This document shows positions 34,089-42,613 of a stretch of DNA of 64,000 nt, one piece after another. The stretch comes from Henriciella marina (GTDB taxonomy: Bacteria > Pseudomonadota > Alphaproteobacteria > Caulobacterales > Hyphomonadaceae): assembly GCF_027213945.1 (NCBI RefSeq), contig NZ_JAPWGW010000001.1, forward strand, positions 930,001 through 994,000, in the 5' to 3' direction. The translations under genes were made by a program, and so were the position numbers. Each line of letters begins with the position of its first letter. The first letter of the stretch is position 1. The notes below the pieces were generated by a model, which had not been told where the DNA came from, made no database searches, and saw only the letters and a program-made list of their open reading frames with translations.

Positions 34089-34946
34089 ATGAAAACGCTT
34101 TCCCTTCCGGGTCATGACATAACCATCGGCGAGGGCCACCCTCTTACCGTCATGGCTGGCATGAATGTTCTTGAGAGCCGCGATCTGGCCATGCGCATCT
34201 GCGAGCATCTGAAGACCGTCTGCGAGCGGCTGGAGCTGCCCTACGTTTTCAAGGCAAGCTTCGACAAGGCGAACCGGTCGTCGATCAAATCCTATCGCGG
34301 CCCCGGGCTGGATGAAGGATTACGCATCCTCTCCGATGTTAAGCAGGCTTTCGACGTCCCGGTCGTCACCGATTATCACACGCCGGAGCAGGCCGCCCCG
34401 GTAGCGGAGGTCGCGGAGATCATCCAAATCCCGGCTTTTCTCTGCCGCCAGACTGACCTCGTCGTGGCCGGCGCGGAAGCCGTGATGGAGAGTGGCGGCT
34501 GGCTACATGTGAAGAAGGCGCAATTCCTGGCGCCATGGGACTGCAAGAACATCGTGACCAAAATTGGCGAGGTGACCGGCGAAGCGCGCAACCCGACCAT
34601 CCTGTGTGAGCGCGGCTCGAGTTTTGGTTACAACAACCTGGTCGTCGACATGCTGGGTATCCCGGCGATGAAGGCGCTGGGCGTGCCAGTCACGATTGAC
34701 GCGACCCATGCCGTTCAGTTGCCAGGTGCAGACCCGCGTACGTCTGGCGGCTCGACGGGCGGGCGCCGCGAAGGCGTAGCGATCATCGCGCAATCGGCGA
34801 TTGCTGCTGGAGCTGATGGCGTATTCCTCGAATTTCACGAAGACCCTGACAAGGCACTGTGCGACGGGCCGAGTTGTCTTGATCTTGCGCAGGCCGAGAC
34901 CCTTCTGGCGAAGCTGAAAGCCATTCATTCCATCGCTGCGGGTTGA
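34089..34946 (+). CDS. kdsA: 3-deoxy-8-phosphooctulonate (KDO-8-P) synthase
   Basis: The 285-residue enzyme has MAGMNVLESRD, FKASFDKANRSS, VVTDYHTPEQ, FLCRQTDLV, CERGSSFGYNNLVVDM and DATHAVQLPG, the conserved KdsA series. It joins PEP and arabinose-5-phosphate to start KDO synthesis for lipid A-core. The Asn in GMNVLE, where metal-dependent enzymes have Cys, suggests the metal-independent class. AGGAG lies just upstream. It is not adjacent to other kds genes. Confidence 0.96.
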   Translation: MKTLSLPGHDITIGEGHPLTVMAGMNVLESRDLAMRICEHLKTVCERLELPYVFKASFDKANRSSIKSYRGPGLDEGLRILSDVKQAFDVPVVTDYHTPEQAAPVAEVAEIIQIPAFLCRQTDLVVAGAEAVMESGGWLHVKKAQFLAPWDCKNIVTKIGEVTGEARNPTILCERGSSFGYNNLVVDMLGIPAMKALGVPVTIDATHAVQLPGADPRTSGGSTGGRREGVAIIAQSAIAAGADGVFLEFHEDPDKALCDGPSCLDLAQAETLLAKLKAIHSIAAG

Positions 34947-35061
34947 TAAATTGATCTGCCTCTGACGGCACAAATGCAATATTTACAGTAATATAAAGAA
35001 CATGCACGAACGGTTAGGACTCATTGGGTAGGGCTGCCTCCGATTATATTCGGGTGACCTC

Positions 35062-37440
35062 ATGTACCGTGTCCTTTCCTGTCTTCAGGACGATCACGCA
35101 TTCTTCTACGTCGCGATGGCGGTATTCGTCTGCGCATTGGCGGCGGTTTGCTCGCTGATCGTTTTCCATCGCGGCATGGAGAGTGAGAAAGAATCGACGC
35201 GTCGGCTCTGGGCTGCCGCGTCAGGTGTGGTTACGGGTCTTGGCGTATGGGGGACCCATTTCGTTGCCATGCTCGGATACCGGCCGGGATTCGAAATTGC
35301 CTTTGACGGTGTCGTAACGGTTGTTTCCGCCCTAGTGGCTGTATCGGGCTTCGTCGCGACTTCGCAGCTGCTCATAACTTCGCTGGGTCCTGTCAGGAGG
35401 GCGCTGAGTGGCTTCATGGCGACGGCGACCCTGACGATTATGCATTTCTACGGTCAGAGCTCGCTGAAAGCGTCCGCGCTGTTTGAGTATGATGCGGCAT
35501 TTGTTGCAGGCGCTGTCGCGCTTTGCGGCCTCTTCTTCTCGATCGCTTACTCAGTCGGGATCAGCGAGCACAAGAAATGGCGCAATGTTCTTGGCGTGGT
35601 TTCTACCCTGCTCGCAGTCGCCTCGGTGCACTTTGTGGGCATGGCAGGCATGACCGTGTTCCCAATACGCGGCGTTGAGGAAATCTCGTGGTCTCTGGCA
35701 CCAGGCGAACTTGCTCTGGCCATCGTGTTCGGAGTGGTCGCCATCCTCATTTTTGCAATGATGGCCGCGGGCTTCGACAGGACAATTTCAGGTCTGCGCA
35801 ACCGCGAGTCCCGCCGCATATCCATGCTCGCAAATTCTGCGTCCGAAGGCATCGTGATCGCTAATGCGAACGGACAGATCGTTGAAGTGAACCGGGCCGC
35901 TGAAGACATGCTTGGCGCTGACCGCAATTACCTGATTGGGTCGGACGTCCTGCCCATCCTGAACATGACCAGTCTCTCAACAAGCGCTGATAGTTATCGC
36001 GAGACTGAGATCGTCAGCGCGGATGGTGTTTCCATCCCGGTCGAGGTTCGGATGCGAAAGCTCGACAGCGGCGCAGAAGCCAATGACACTGGCGCAACGA
36101 TCTGTTCCATTCGTGATCTTCGCGAACGACTTCGCCGGGAAGCGGAGATCCGCGAGCTGGCGTTCAATGACCAGCTGAGCGGGCTCGCCAATCGCGAGTC
36201 CTTTCAACGCGAACTGCTCGCCAGCCTCACGCGTGGCGGCGGGGAGCATACGGCGGTCATTCTCTTTGACCTCGATGAGTTCAAGGATGTGAATGACCAG
36301 TTCGGCCACGGCGCTGGCGATACCGTCATCATCGAAACGGCGAACAGGCTGAGGGCCCTGGCGCCGAAAGGCGGACTTGCAGCGCGCCTCGGTGGTGATG
36401 AATTCGCGCTATTGACGGGCCCTGACCTGCCAGCCGACCGGATCTTTGAGTTCGCAAGCGAATGTGTTCGTGCGCTTTCTCTTCCAATTCAGCATGACGA
36501 AATTTCGATCCGTTGCGGCGCGAGTGCCGGCGCCAGCAGGATTACCGAATTGACTGAGGATCCCGGCGAATTGCTGAAGACCGCAGACCGCGCGCTCTAT
36601 GCCGCCAAATCAGACGGCCGCGGCCGCGCACGAATTTATGATAATGAACTGCACGAACACTTCGAAGCGCGCCGGGATGTTGAAATTGCCCTGTCGCGTG
36701 CGGTTGAGAATGACGAGTTCGTTCTTCACTACCAGCCCAAGGTCTGCGCCCAGACGCGCAAGGTCCTGTCTTACGAAGCGCTGATCCGGTGGGAACGCCC
36801 CGGTCACGGTCTCGTCATGCCAAATGACTTCATCGAGATCGCCGAACAGAGCATGGTCGTAACCGACATTGGCCGCTGGTGTATCCGCGAAGCATGCGAG
36901 GCTGCGTCCCGCTGGGAATCGCATGTCGGCGTGTCGGTCAACCTTTCCGCGCGCCAGTTCCTAGATCCGAAACTCTATGGTGATGTGCGCGAAGCGCTGC
37001 GCCGGTCCGGTCTGGAACCCCACCGCCTTGAGCTGGAGATCACCGAGACGGCGATCATCCATAATGTGCAGGTGGCGGCGAACCTTCTGGAGAAGTTCAA
37101 GAAGCTCGGCGTGCAGATCGCGCTCGACGATTTCGGGACAGGCTATTCCTCGATGCGCTTTGTCCAGCAGCTGCCGTTCGACCGCATCAAGATCGACAAG
37201 TCGTTTGTGCTCGCCATGGACAGCGATCCGAAATCCTTCGCCATTGTCGATGCAATCCTGCGGCTCGGCCACAGCCTATCCATTCCGGTCGTCGCGGAAG
37301 GCGTGGAGACGGAGGCGCAGGCGCTTCGGCTGCTAGAGGCCAATTGCCATGAGTTTCAGGGATTCCTGATCAGCCGGCCGTTTCCAATGCCGATCTCCGT
37401 CGAGGAGATTATCAAGGACAAAACGCGCGGCGCTGCCTGA
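35062..37440 (+). CDS. MHYT-PAS-GGDEF-EAL cyclic-di-GMP signalling protein
   Basis: The 792-residue membrane protein starts with an MHYT-type sensor of seven likely transmembrane helices (residues about 10-240) containing THFVAM, IMHFYG and VHFVGMAG, where His and Met residues may bind copper or another metal. A PAS-like domain (about 255-355) follows. The GGDEF domain has an intact GGDEF at 444-448 but no clear RxxD inhibitory site. The EAL domain keeps EAL at 572-574 and DDFGTGYSS, so both activities may be live. Its closeness to glycan and flagellar genes would fit a motile-to-attached switch, but no direct link is shown. Confidence 0.92.
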   Translation: MYRVLSCLQDDHAFFYVAMAVFVCALAAVCSLIVFHRGMESEKESTRRLWAAASGVVTGLGVWGTHFVAMLGYRPGFEIAFDGVVTVVSALVAVSGFVATSQLLITSLGPVRRALSGFMATATLTIMHFYGQSSLKASALFEYDAAFVAGAVALCGLFFSIAYSVGISEHKKWRNVLGVVSTLLAVASVHFVGMAGMTVFPIRGVEEISWSLAPGELALAIVFGVVAILIFAMMAAGFDRTISGLRNRESRRISMLANSASEGIVIANANGQIVEVNRAAEDMLGADRNYLIGSDVLPILNMTSLSTSADSYRETEIVSADGVSIPVEVRMRKLDSGAEANDTGATICSIRDLRERLRREAEIRELAFNDQLSGLANRESFQRELLASLTRGGGEHTAVILFDLDEFKDVNDQFGHGAGDTVIIETANRLRALAPKGGLAARLGGDEFALLTGPDLPADRIFEFASECVRALSLPIQHDEISIRCGASAGASRITELTEDPGELLKTADRALYAAKSDGRGRARIYDNELHEHFEARRDVEIALSRAVENDEFVLHYQPKVCAQTRKVLSYEALIRWERPGHGLVMPNDFIEIAEQSMVVTDIGRWCIREACEAASRWESHVGVSVNLSARQFLDPKLYGDVREALRRSGLEPHRLELEITETAIIHNVQVAANLLEKFKKLGVQIALDDFGTGYSSMRFVQQLPFDRIKIDKSFVLAMDSDPKSFAIVDAILRLGHSLSIPVVAEGVETEAQALRLLEANCHEFQGFLISRPFPMPISVEEIIKDKTRGAA

Positions 37441-37449
37441 CACAGGGGC

Positions 37450-39306
37450 TCAGGCCGCTTCGGTTTTCTTAGCGTATAGGCCTTCGACACCCTGATACGG
37501 ATCGTGCTCTGCCACCAGATGACCGGGTGCAACTTCGATCAGCTGCGGGTTGTACTGGTCGGCATCCGCATCGTCGATCACCACTGATTTCATGAAGCGC
37601 AGCGGCGCACGGCTATCGAGCGGTGAGGGCAGGTCGCCGCGCAGCTTTATGCGCTCTTTGCTGCGCTCAAACTCGGGGTCTGGCGTGGGAACAGCAGAGA
37701 TGAGCGCCTTGGTGTATGGGTGGCGGGCATCTTCGTAGATGGCGGTACGGCCCGCGACTTCGACCACCTTGCCAAGGTAGAGCACCATGACGCGGTGGCT
37801 GATCTCGCGCACGACCGACAGGTCATGGCTGATGAAGATCATGGCGAGGCCGAACTCTTTCTGAAGGTCAATGAGCAGGTCGACGACCTGCGCCTGGACC
37901 GACACGTCGAGCGCGGAGACCGCCTCATCGCAGATGAGGAGCTTGGGCCGCAGGATCATGGCGCGGGCGATGCCGACGCGCTGGTTCTGGCCGCCGGAAA
38001 GCTCGTGCGGATAGCGGTTGATGAGGTGGGGGTCGAGATCGACGCGCGGCAGGAAATCCCGAACCATCTTTTCGCGCTCCGCCTTCGACATGTGCGGCTT
38101 GTGAACGGTGAGTGGCTCGGCGATGGACTGGCCGATTGTCATACGCGGGTCGAGCGAGGCGAGCGGGTCCTGGAAGACAATCTGCAGGTCTTCGCGCAGG
38201 GCGTTCATTTCCTTGCGCCCGGCCTGGCTGATGTCGCGGCCCATCCAGGCGACAGTGCCGGCAGATTGCGGCACCAGTTTCAGGACGGCGCGGGCGAGGG
38301 TAGACTTGCCGCAACCAGACTCGCCGACCACGCCAAGTGTTTCGCCAGCGCGAAGGTCGAAAGAAACCCCATCGACGGCTTTCAACATCTTGGTTTTGCC
38401 GAAAAGACCACCGCCGATATTGACCGGGAACTGAACCTTCACATCGCGCGCCTTCACGATCGGTTCTTCGCTCTGGGCAGGTGGCTCACCGAGTTGCGGA
38501 CGGCCTTCGCGGTTCGGTTGGTCGATGCGCGGCACGGCGTTGAGCAGCATTTTCGTGTATTCGTGCTGCGGCTTGTAGAAGATGTCGTCGCTTGTCCCGG
38601 TTTCCACGATCTCGCCGTGACGCATGACGATGACACGGTCACACATGCGGGCGACGACGCCCATATCGTGCGTGATGAGCACGATGCCTGTGCCGGTGTC
38701 CTTCTTCAGGTCATACATCAGGTCGAGAACCTGCGCCTGCACCGTCACGTCGAGCGCCGTGGTCGGTTCATCTGCGAGCAGAAGCTTCGGGTTACACAAC
38801 ATGGCGATGGCGACCATGACGCGCTGGCGCATGCCGCCGGAGAGCTCATGCGGGAACTGATCAAGGCGGCGGCGGGCTTCGGGGATGCGGACCTGCTCCA
38901 GCCAGTCGACACAGCGTTTCGTCGCTTCCTCGCCCTTCATGTTCATGTGCAGGGCGAGGACTTCGCGCATCTGCGCCCCGACGGTGAGATGCGGCGTGAG
39001 CGAGGTCAGCGGGTCCTGGAAGATCATCGACATCTGTGCGCCGCGGATTTTGCGCAGCGTTTTTGTCTTTGCGCCGACCATCTCCGTGCCCTGGAAATTG
39101 ATTGAGCCGGTGACATCTCCGTTCTCTGCGATGAGGCCCATGGCGGCGAGGGCAGACTGGCTCTTGCCGGAGCCGGACTCGCCGACAATGCCAAGGCACT
39201 CACCCGGCGCCACATCGAAGCTGGTGCCCTTCACGGCATGGACAGTGCCATCGGGCGTGTCGAAATCGATTTTCAGATCGCGGACGGATAGAATGGGATT
39301 GGTCAC
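37450..39306 (-). CDS. Fused dipeptide/oligopeptide-type ABC transporter ATPase (two NBDs)
   Basis: The 618-residue protein has two complete ABC domains. The first has Walker A GESGSGKSQ and signature LSGGMRQRV; the second has GESGCGKST and LSGGQNQRVG, with an IFQDPLASLDPRM Q-loop region of the DppD/OppF kind. Each is followed by an oligopeptide-type C-terminal extension. It resembles YejF-like fused ATPases. No permease or binding protein is in the window, so it must work with partners encoded elsewhere. The start is GTG at 39306 with a distant GAGG. Confidence 0.92.
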   Translation of the reverse strand: MTNPILSVRDLKIDFDTPDGTVHAVKGTSFDVAPGECLGIVGESGSGKSQSALAAMGLIAENGDVTGSINFQGTEMVGAKTKTLRKIRGAQMSMIFQDPLTSLTPHLTVGAQMREVLALHMNMKGEEATKRCVDWLEQVRIPEARRRLDQFPHELSGGMRQRVMVAIAMLCNPKLLLADEPTTALDVTVQAQVLDLMYDLKKDTGTGIVLITHDMGVVARMCDRVIVMRHGEIVETGTSDDIFYKPQHEYTKMLLNAVPRIDQPNREGRPQLGEPPAQSEEPIVKARDVKVQFPVNIGGGLFGKTKMLKAVDGVSFDLRAGETLGVVGESGCGKSTLARAVLKLVPQSAGTVAWMGRDISQAGRKEMNALREDLQIVFQDPLASLDPRMTIGQSIAEPLTVHKPHMSKAEREKMVRDFLPRVDLDPHLINRYPHELSGGQNQRVGIARAMILRPKLLICDEAVSALDVSVQAQVVDLLIDLQKEFGLAMIFISHDLSVVREISHRVMVLYLGKVVEVAGRTAIYEDARHPYTKALISAVPTPDPEFERSKERIKLRGDLPSPLDSRAPLRFMKSVVIDDADADQYNPQLIEVAPGHLVAEHDPYQGVEGLYAKKTEAA

Positions 39307-39524
39307 GTCGGGATGGTATCCTCGGCTGGCAAACGTCTTCGTTTCTCAACGGGCCCGACAGGCGGGATCAAGTCAACAGGTTGCACCAGTTGGCGGGCCA
39401 CTCTCGCTCGCAAAAGAGAGCCGAGTGGGCAGATTGCCGCGAGACTTCTGCTTGCGTGACCGCGCCTCTCCGTCCTACCAGTGGCCGGGACCATACCAGG
39501 ACAAGAAACTCCGGAGAAAACGCC

Positions 39525-40658
39525 ATGCCCGTTATGACATTCCTGAACACCTGTATTTTCGACCTTGGAGCGATCCAGAAGCTCCCCGGCGTTCTGAAGG
39601 GCCATGGCGTCTCCAAGCCGTTCATCATTACCGATCCCGGCATCAAGGCAGCTGGCCTGCTCGACACGGTACTTGGCGCACTAGGCGGCGAACCGGGCGG
39701 CATCTTTGCTGACACCGTTGCCAACCCGACCGAGAACCAGGCCATCGAGGTCACCGAGCTCTACAAGTCGGCTGGCGCGGACGGCATCATCGCGCTCGGC
39801 GGCGGCTCTTCCATGGATCTCTCCAAGGCGGTTGGCCTGCTGGCGGCACATGGTGGCCCGCTGGAGAAGTACGCTGCCATGTCGGGTGGTTCGAAACATA
39901 TCGGCAAGCTTGATCCGTTGATCGCCATTCCGACGACCGCTGGCACCGGCTCTGAAGTGTCCGTCGGCATGATCACGACACTGAACAATGGCCGCAAGGA
40001 AACCTTTGCGTCGCCAAACCTCATTCCGCCAGTTGCGATCTGTGACCCTGACCTGACGCTTGGCCTGCCCAAGATGATGACGGCAGCGACCGGCATGGAT
40101 GCTGTCACACACTGCATCGAAGCGATCCTGGTGCCGTCCTCGAACCCCCCGGCAGAAGGCATCGGCTATGACGGCCTGACGCGCGCTGTCGGTGATGGCT
40201 GGCTGCGCCGCGCAGTGCAGGATGGCTCCGACAAGGAAGCGCGTTGGCACATGATGATGGCGTCCTATGAGGGCGCACTCGCCTTCGTGAAGGGCCTTGG
40301 CTCTGTGCACGCCCTGTCCCATGCGGCTGGTCGCCTGCATGATAAAAAGCTGCACCACGGCACGCTTAACGCTATCTTCCTGCCGCACCTCTTGCGCTTC
40401 AATGATGGCTCGGCTGACGGCAAATATGAGCGCCTGCGCTTTGCGATGGGGCTCAAGCCGGGCGCGGATCTCGCTGAAGCCATCGAGAAGCTGAACGAGG
40501 ATATTGGCATTCCGTCGACGCTGAAGGAGATCGGGCTCGACGCGTCCGATGGCCCGGGTGTTGTAGAATATGCGCTGGCCGACCTTGCCCACCGCGGCAA
40601 TGCGAAGACGGCGACGGCGGCCGACTATGAGAAGATCTACGAACTCGCTCTTGGCTAG
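39525..40658 (+). CDS. Iron-type alcohol dehydrogenase
   Basis: The 377-residue protein belongs to group III iron-containing alcohol dehydrogenases: GGGSSMDLSKAVGLL near residue 87 for the NAD(P) site, IPTTAGTGSEVS, GMDAVTHCIEA, and the metal-binding HALSHAAGRLHDKKLHHGTLNA. The substrate is not evident. I start at the ATG at 39525, which has GGAG eight bases upstream; the upstream frame is not conserved. It converges on mutM, with both stop codons inside a short palindrome. Confidence 0.9.
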   Translation: MPVMTFLNTCIFDLGAIQKLPGVLKGHGVSKPFIITDPGIKAAGLLDTVLGALGGEPGGIFADTVANPTENQAIEVTELYKSAGADGIIALGGGSSMDLSKAVGLLAAHGGPLEKYAAMSGGSKHIGKLDPLIAIPTTAGTGSEVSVGMITTLNNGRKETFASPNLIPPVAICDPDLTLGLPKMMTAATGMDAVTHCIEAILVPSSNPPAEGIGYDGLTRAVGDGWLRRAVQDGSDKEARWHMMMASYEGALAFVKGLGSVHALSHAAGRLHDKKLHHGTLNAIFLPHLLRFNDGSADGKYERLRFAMGLKPGADLAEAIEKLNEDIGIPSTLKEIGLDASDGPGVVEYALADLAHRGNAKTATAADYEKIYELALG

Positions 40659-40671
40659 GCGCTGCGCCTAG
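40655..40671. terminator. Possible bidirectional hairpin at convergent stops
   Basis: A perfect seven-base palindrome CTAGGCG-CTG-CGCCTAG contains the stop codon of the alcohol dehydrogenase gene on one strand and that of mutM on the other. There is no clear T-run, so termination would be weak or factor-dependent. Confidence 0.35.
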
Positions 40672-41516
40672 CGCTGGCAGTGGCCGCAATAGAAGCTTGA
40701 GCGCCCCGACTGGACGATACGTCTGATCGGGGCGTTGCAGTTCTTGCAGGGCTCACCCTCGCGGTCATAAACGGCGAAAGTGTGCTGGAAATAGCCAAGC
40801 TCTCCACTAGCCGCCTTGAAGTCCGAGATGGATGAGCCGCCTGCAGCGATGGCTTCGCGGATGACGTCATTGATAGCGATGGCGAGCCGCCCGGCGCGCA
40901 CGCCCGAAACGGTCGATGCCTTGCGGCGAGGGCTGATACCTGACCGCCAGAGCGCCTCGCAAACATAGATATTCCCAAGCCCCGCAATTACGCGCTGATC
41001 CAACAGGACTGATTTGATCGGCCCGGACTTGTTCTTCAGCGCCTCGCTCAGCCAGGCATGTGAGAAGCCATTGGAAAGTGGCTCAGGCCCGAAGCCCGCG
41101 AGGCGTGGATAGACATCCAGCTGCGAGAGCGGCCAAAGCTCCATGAAGCCGAAGCGGCGCGGATCATTGTAGGTGACCGTCTCGCCGCCTTCCATCTGGA
41201 AGACAACATGGTCATGTTTGGCGTCGGGCGTGGTGTCGTGATGGAAGCTGCCCGGGCGGCCCGCGCCCGTGATGGTGAAGCGACCGGACATGCCGAGGTG
41301 CATGATGAGGGCGTCGCCCGTTTCCAGCTCTGCCACCAGATATTTGGCGCGTCGTCCCAGCCGCTCGATCCGCTTGCCCTGTGTTCGCTCCACAAAATCG
41401 GTGGCGAACGGGAAGCGCAGGTCAGGGCGGCGCAGATCTGACGTGACGATGCGCCTGCCGTCCATGACAGGGGCAAGGCCGCGGCGAACTGTCTCTACTT
41501 CGGGCAATTCAGGCAT
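40668..41516 (-). CDS. mutM: Formamidopyrimidine-DNA glycosylase
   Basis: The 282-residue repair enzyme begins PELPEVETVRRGL after the initiator Met, supplying the catalytic Pro1/Glu2. It keeps the helix-two-turn-helix core and ends with a four-Cys zinc finger CKNCNAP...FYCGHCQR. It removes 8-oxoguanine and opened purines. The start at 41516 is fixed by the need for Pro at position two. Only 49 bases separate it from the divergent ubiE start at 41566. Confidence 0.97.
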   Translation of the reverse strand: MPELPEVETVRRGLAPVMDGRRIVTSDLRRPDLRFPFATDFVERTQGKRIERLGRRAKYLVAELETGDALIMHLGMSGRFTITGAGRPGSFHHDTTPDAKHDHVVFQMEGGETVTYNDPRRFGFMELWPLSQLDVYPRLAGFGPEPLSNGFSHAWLSEALKNKSGPIKSVLLDQRVIAGLGNIYVCEALWRSGISPRRKASTVSGVRAGRLAIAINDVIREAIAAGGSSISDFKAASGELGYFQHTFAVYDREGEPCKNCNAPIRRIVQSGRSSFYCGHCQR

Positions 41517-41565
41517 GGAAAGCCGATATAGCGTTTCAGGGATGCTGCAACTATGGTCGCCGCGC

Positions 41566-42354
41566 ATGACAGATGATTTGAAGACAGACAAGACGGCTAG
41601 CTTCGGCTTCGAAGACGTTTCGCCCGAGGAAAAAGTCTCGCGTGTGAAAGGCGTCTTCGCGTCCGTTGCAAGCCGCTATGACGTGATGAATGACCTGATG
41701 TCGGCAGGCGTTCACCGTCTCTGGAAGCATGACACGATTGCCAAGCTGAACCCGCAATCGGGCGAGAAGCTGCTGGATGTGGCAGGCGGCACTGGCGATC
41801 TTGCCAAGGCGTTCATTGATCGCGCCGACAAGGCGGGTCGCCGGCGTCATCGTGACACCCAAGCCAGCGCTATCGTCTGCGATATCAATGAAGCCATGCT
41901 GAATGCAGGCCGCGCGCGCCGCGACATGGCGGCCTATCAACACCGTCTCGACTGGGTCTGCGGCGATGCGCAGGCGCTGCCATTTGAAGCGCGCAGCTTC
42001 GACGCCCTGACCATCGCTTTCGGGATCCGCAATGTCGCCGACCGGGCGGCTGCGCTTTCAGAGTTCCGACGCGTCCTGAAGCCAGGTGGGCGTCTCGCTG
42101 TGCTGGAGTTCAGCCACATGACCGCGCCATCGCTTCAGAAGATGTATGACGCGTACAGTTTCAGCGTCATTCCGAAACTTGGCGAAGTCGTCGCTTCAGA
42201 TCGGGAGTCCTACCAGTATCTGGTGGAGTCCATCCGCCGTTTTCCAAAGCAGGGCGCGTTCAGAAAAGAATTGGACACAGCCGGTTTCTCGGCTGTGTCC
42301 GTCACCAATTTCTCAGGTGGTATCGCCGCACTACACTATGGATGGGCGGCTTGA
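41566..42354 (+). CDS. ubiE: Demethylmenaquinone/ubiquinone C-methyltransferase
   Basis: The 262-residue SAM methyltransferase has VFASVASRYDVMNDLMS, LDVAGGTGDLA as motif I, the post-I region VCDINEAMLNAGR and ITIAFGIRNVADR, as in UbiE. It adds the C-methyl of ubiquinone. The ATG at 41566 gives the standard N-terminus; ATG at 41542 is also in frame but has no better site. It starts the ubiE-ubiB direction. Confidence 0.95.
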   Translation: MTDDLKTDKTASFGFEDVSPEEKVSRVKGVFASVASRYDVMNDLMSAGVHRLWKHDTIAKLNPQSGEKLLDVAGGTGDLAKAFIDRADKAGRRRHRDTQASAIVCDINEAMLNAGRARRDMAAYQHRLDWVCGDAQALPFEARSFDALTIAFGIRNVADRAAALSEFRRVLKPGGRLAVLEFSHMTAPSLQKMYDAYSFSVIPKLGEVVASDRESYQYLVESIRRFPKQGAFRKELDTAGFSAVSVTNFSGGIAALHYGWAA

Positions 42355-42359
42355 GGGAG

Positions 42360-42542
42360 TTATTCGTCCGGCGTATTGACGGACATACCGTCTTCACTCA
42401 CCGAAATCGAAAGATCGGCGTCATTGCTTGCTGCACTTGGCTGGCCGGCGAAATACCAGACGCCGAAACCGATCACGGCAACCAGAAGTGCGCCGACGAG
42501 GAAGTAGAGAAAACCGTTATTGGATTGAGTATTGTCAGCCAT
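42360..42542 (-). CDS. Small single-pass membrane protein (60 aa)
   Basis: The 60-residue product has one hydrophobic segment (about 11-32, FLYFLVGALLVAVIGFGVWYFAG) followed by an acidic C-terminal tail with DLSISV. The ATG at 42542 has AAGGAG seven bases upstream, which supports real translation. It lies opposite in direction to ubiE and ubiB, between them. No family is recognised. Confidence 0.65.
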   Translation of the reverse strand: MADNTQSNNGFLYFLVGALLVAVIGFGVWYFAGQPSAASNDADLSISVSEDGMSVNTPDE

Positions 42543-42613
42543 TTGTCATCTCCTTGTGATGGCGATGAAAACGCCAGTGCAGTGAAAGCGTTCCCGAATA
42601 TTGGAGAGAGTAA

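Noticed and set aside
37720-39105. Long open frame on the plus strand opposite the fused ABC ATPase
   Set aside because: It mirrors the codon structure of a clear ABC protein on the other strand, and its translation has no recognisable motif. GC-rich genes often leave such antisense frames.
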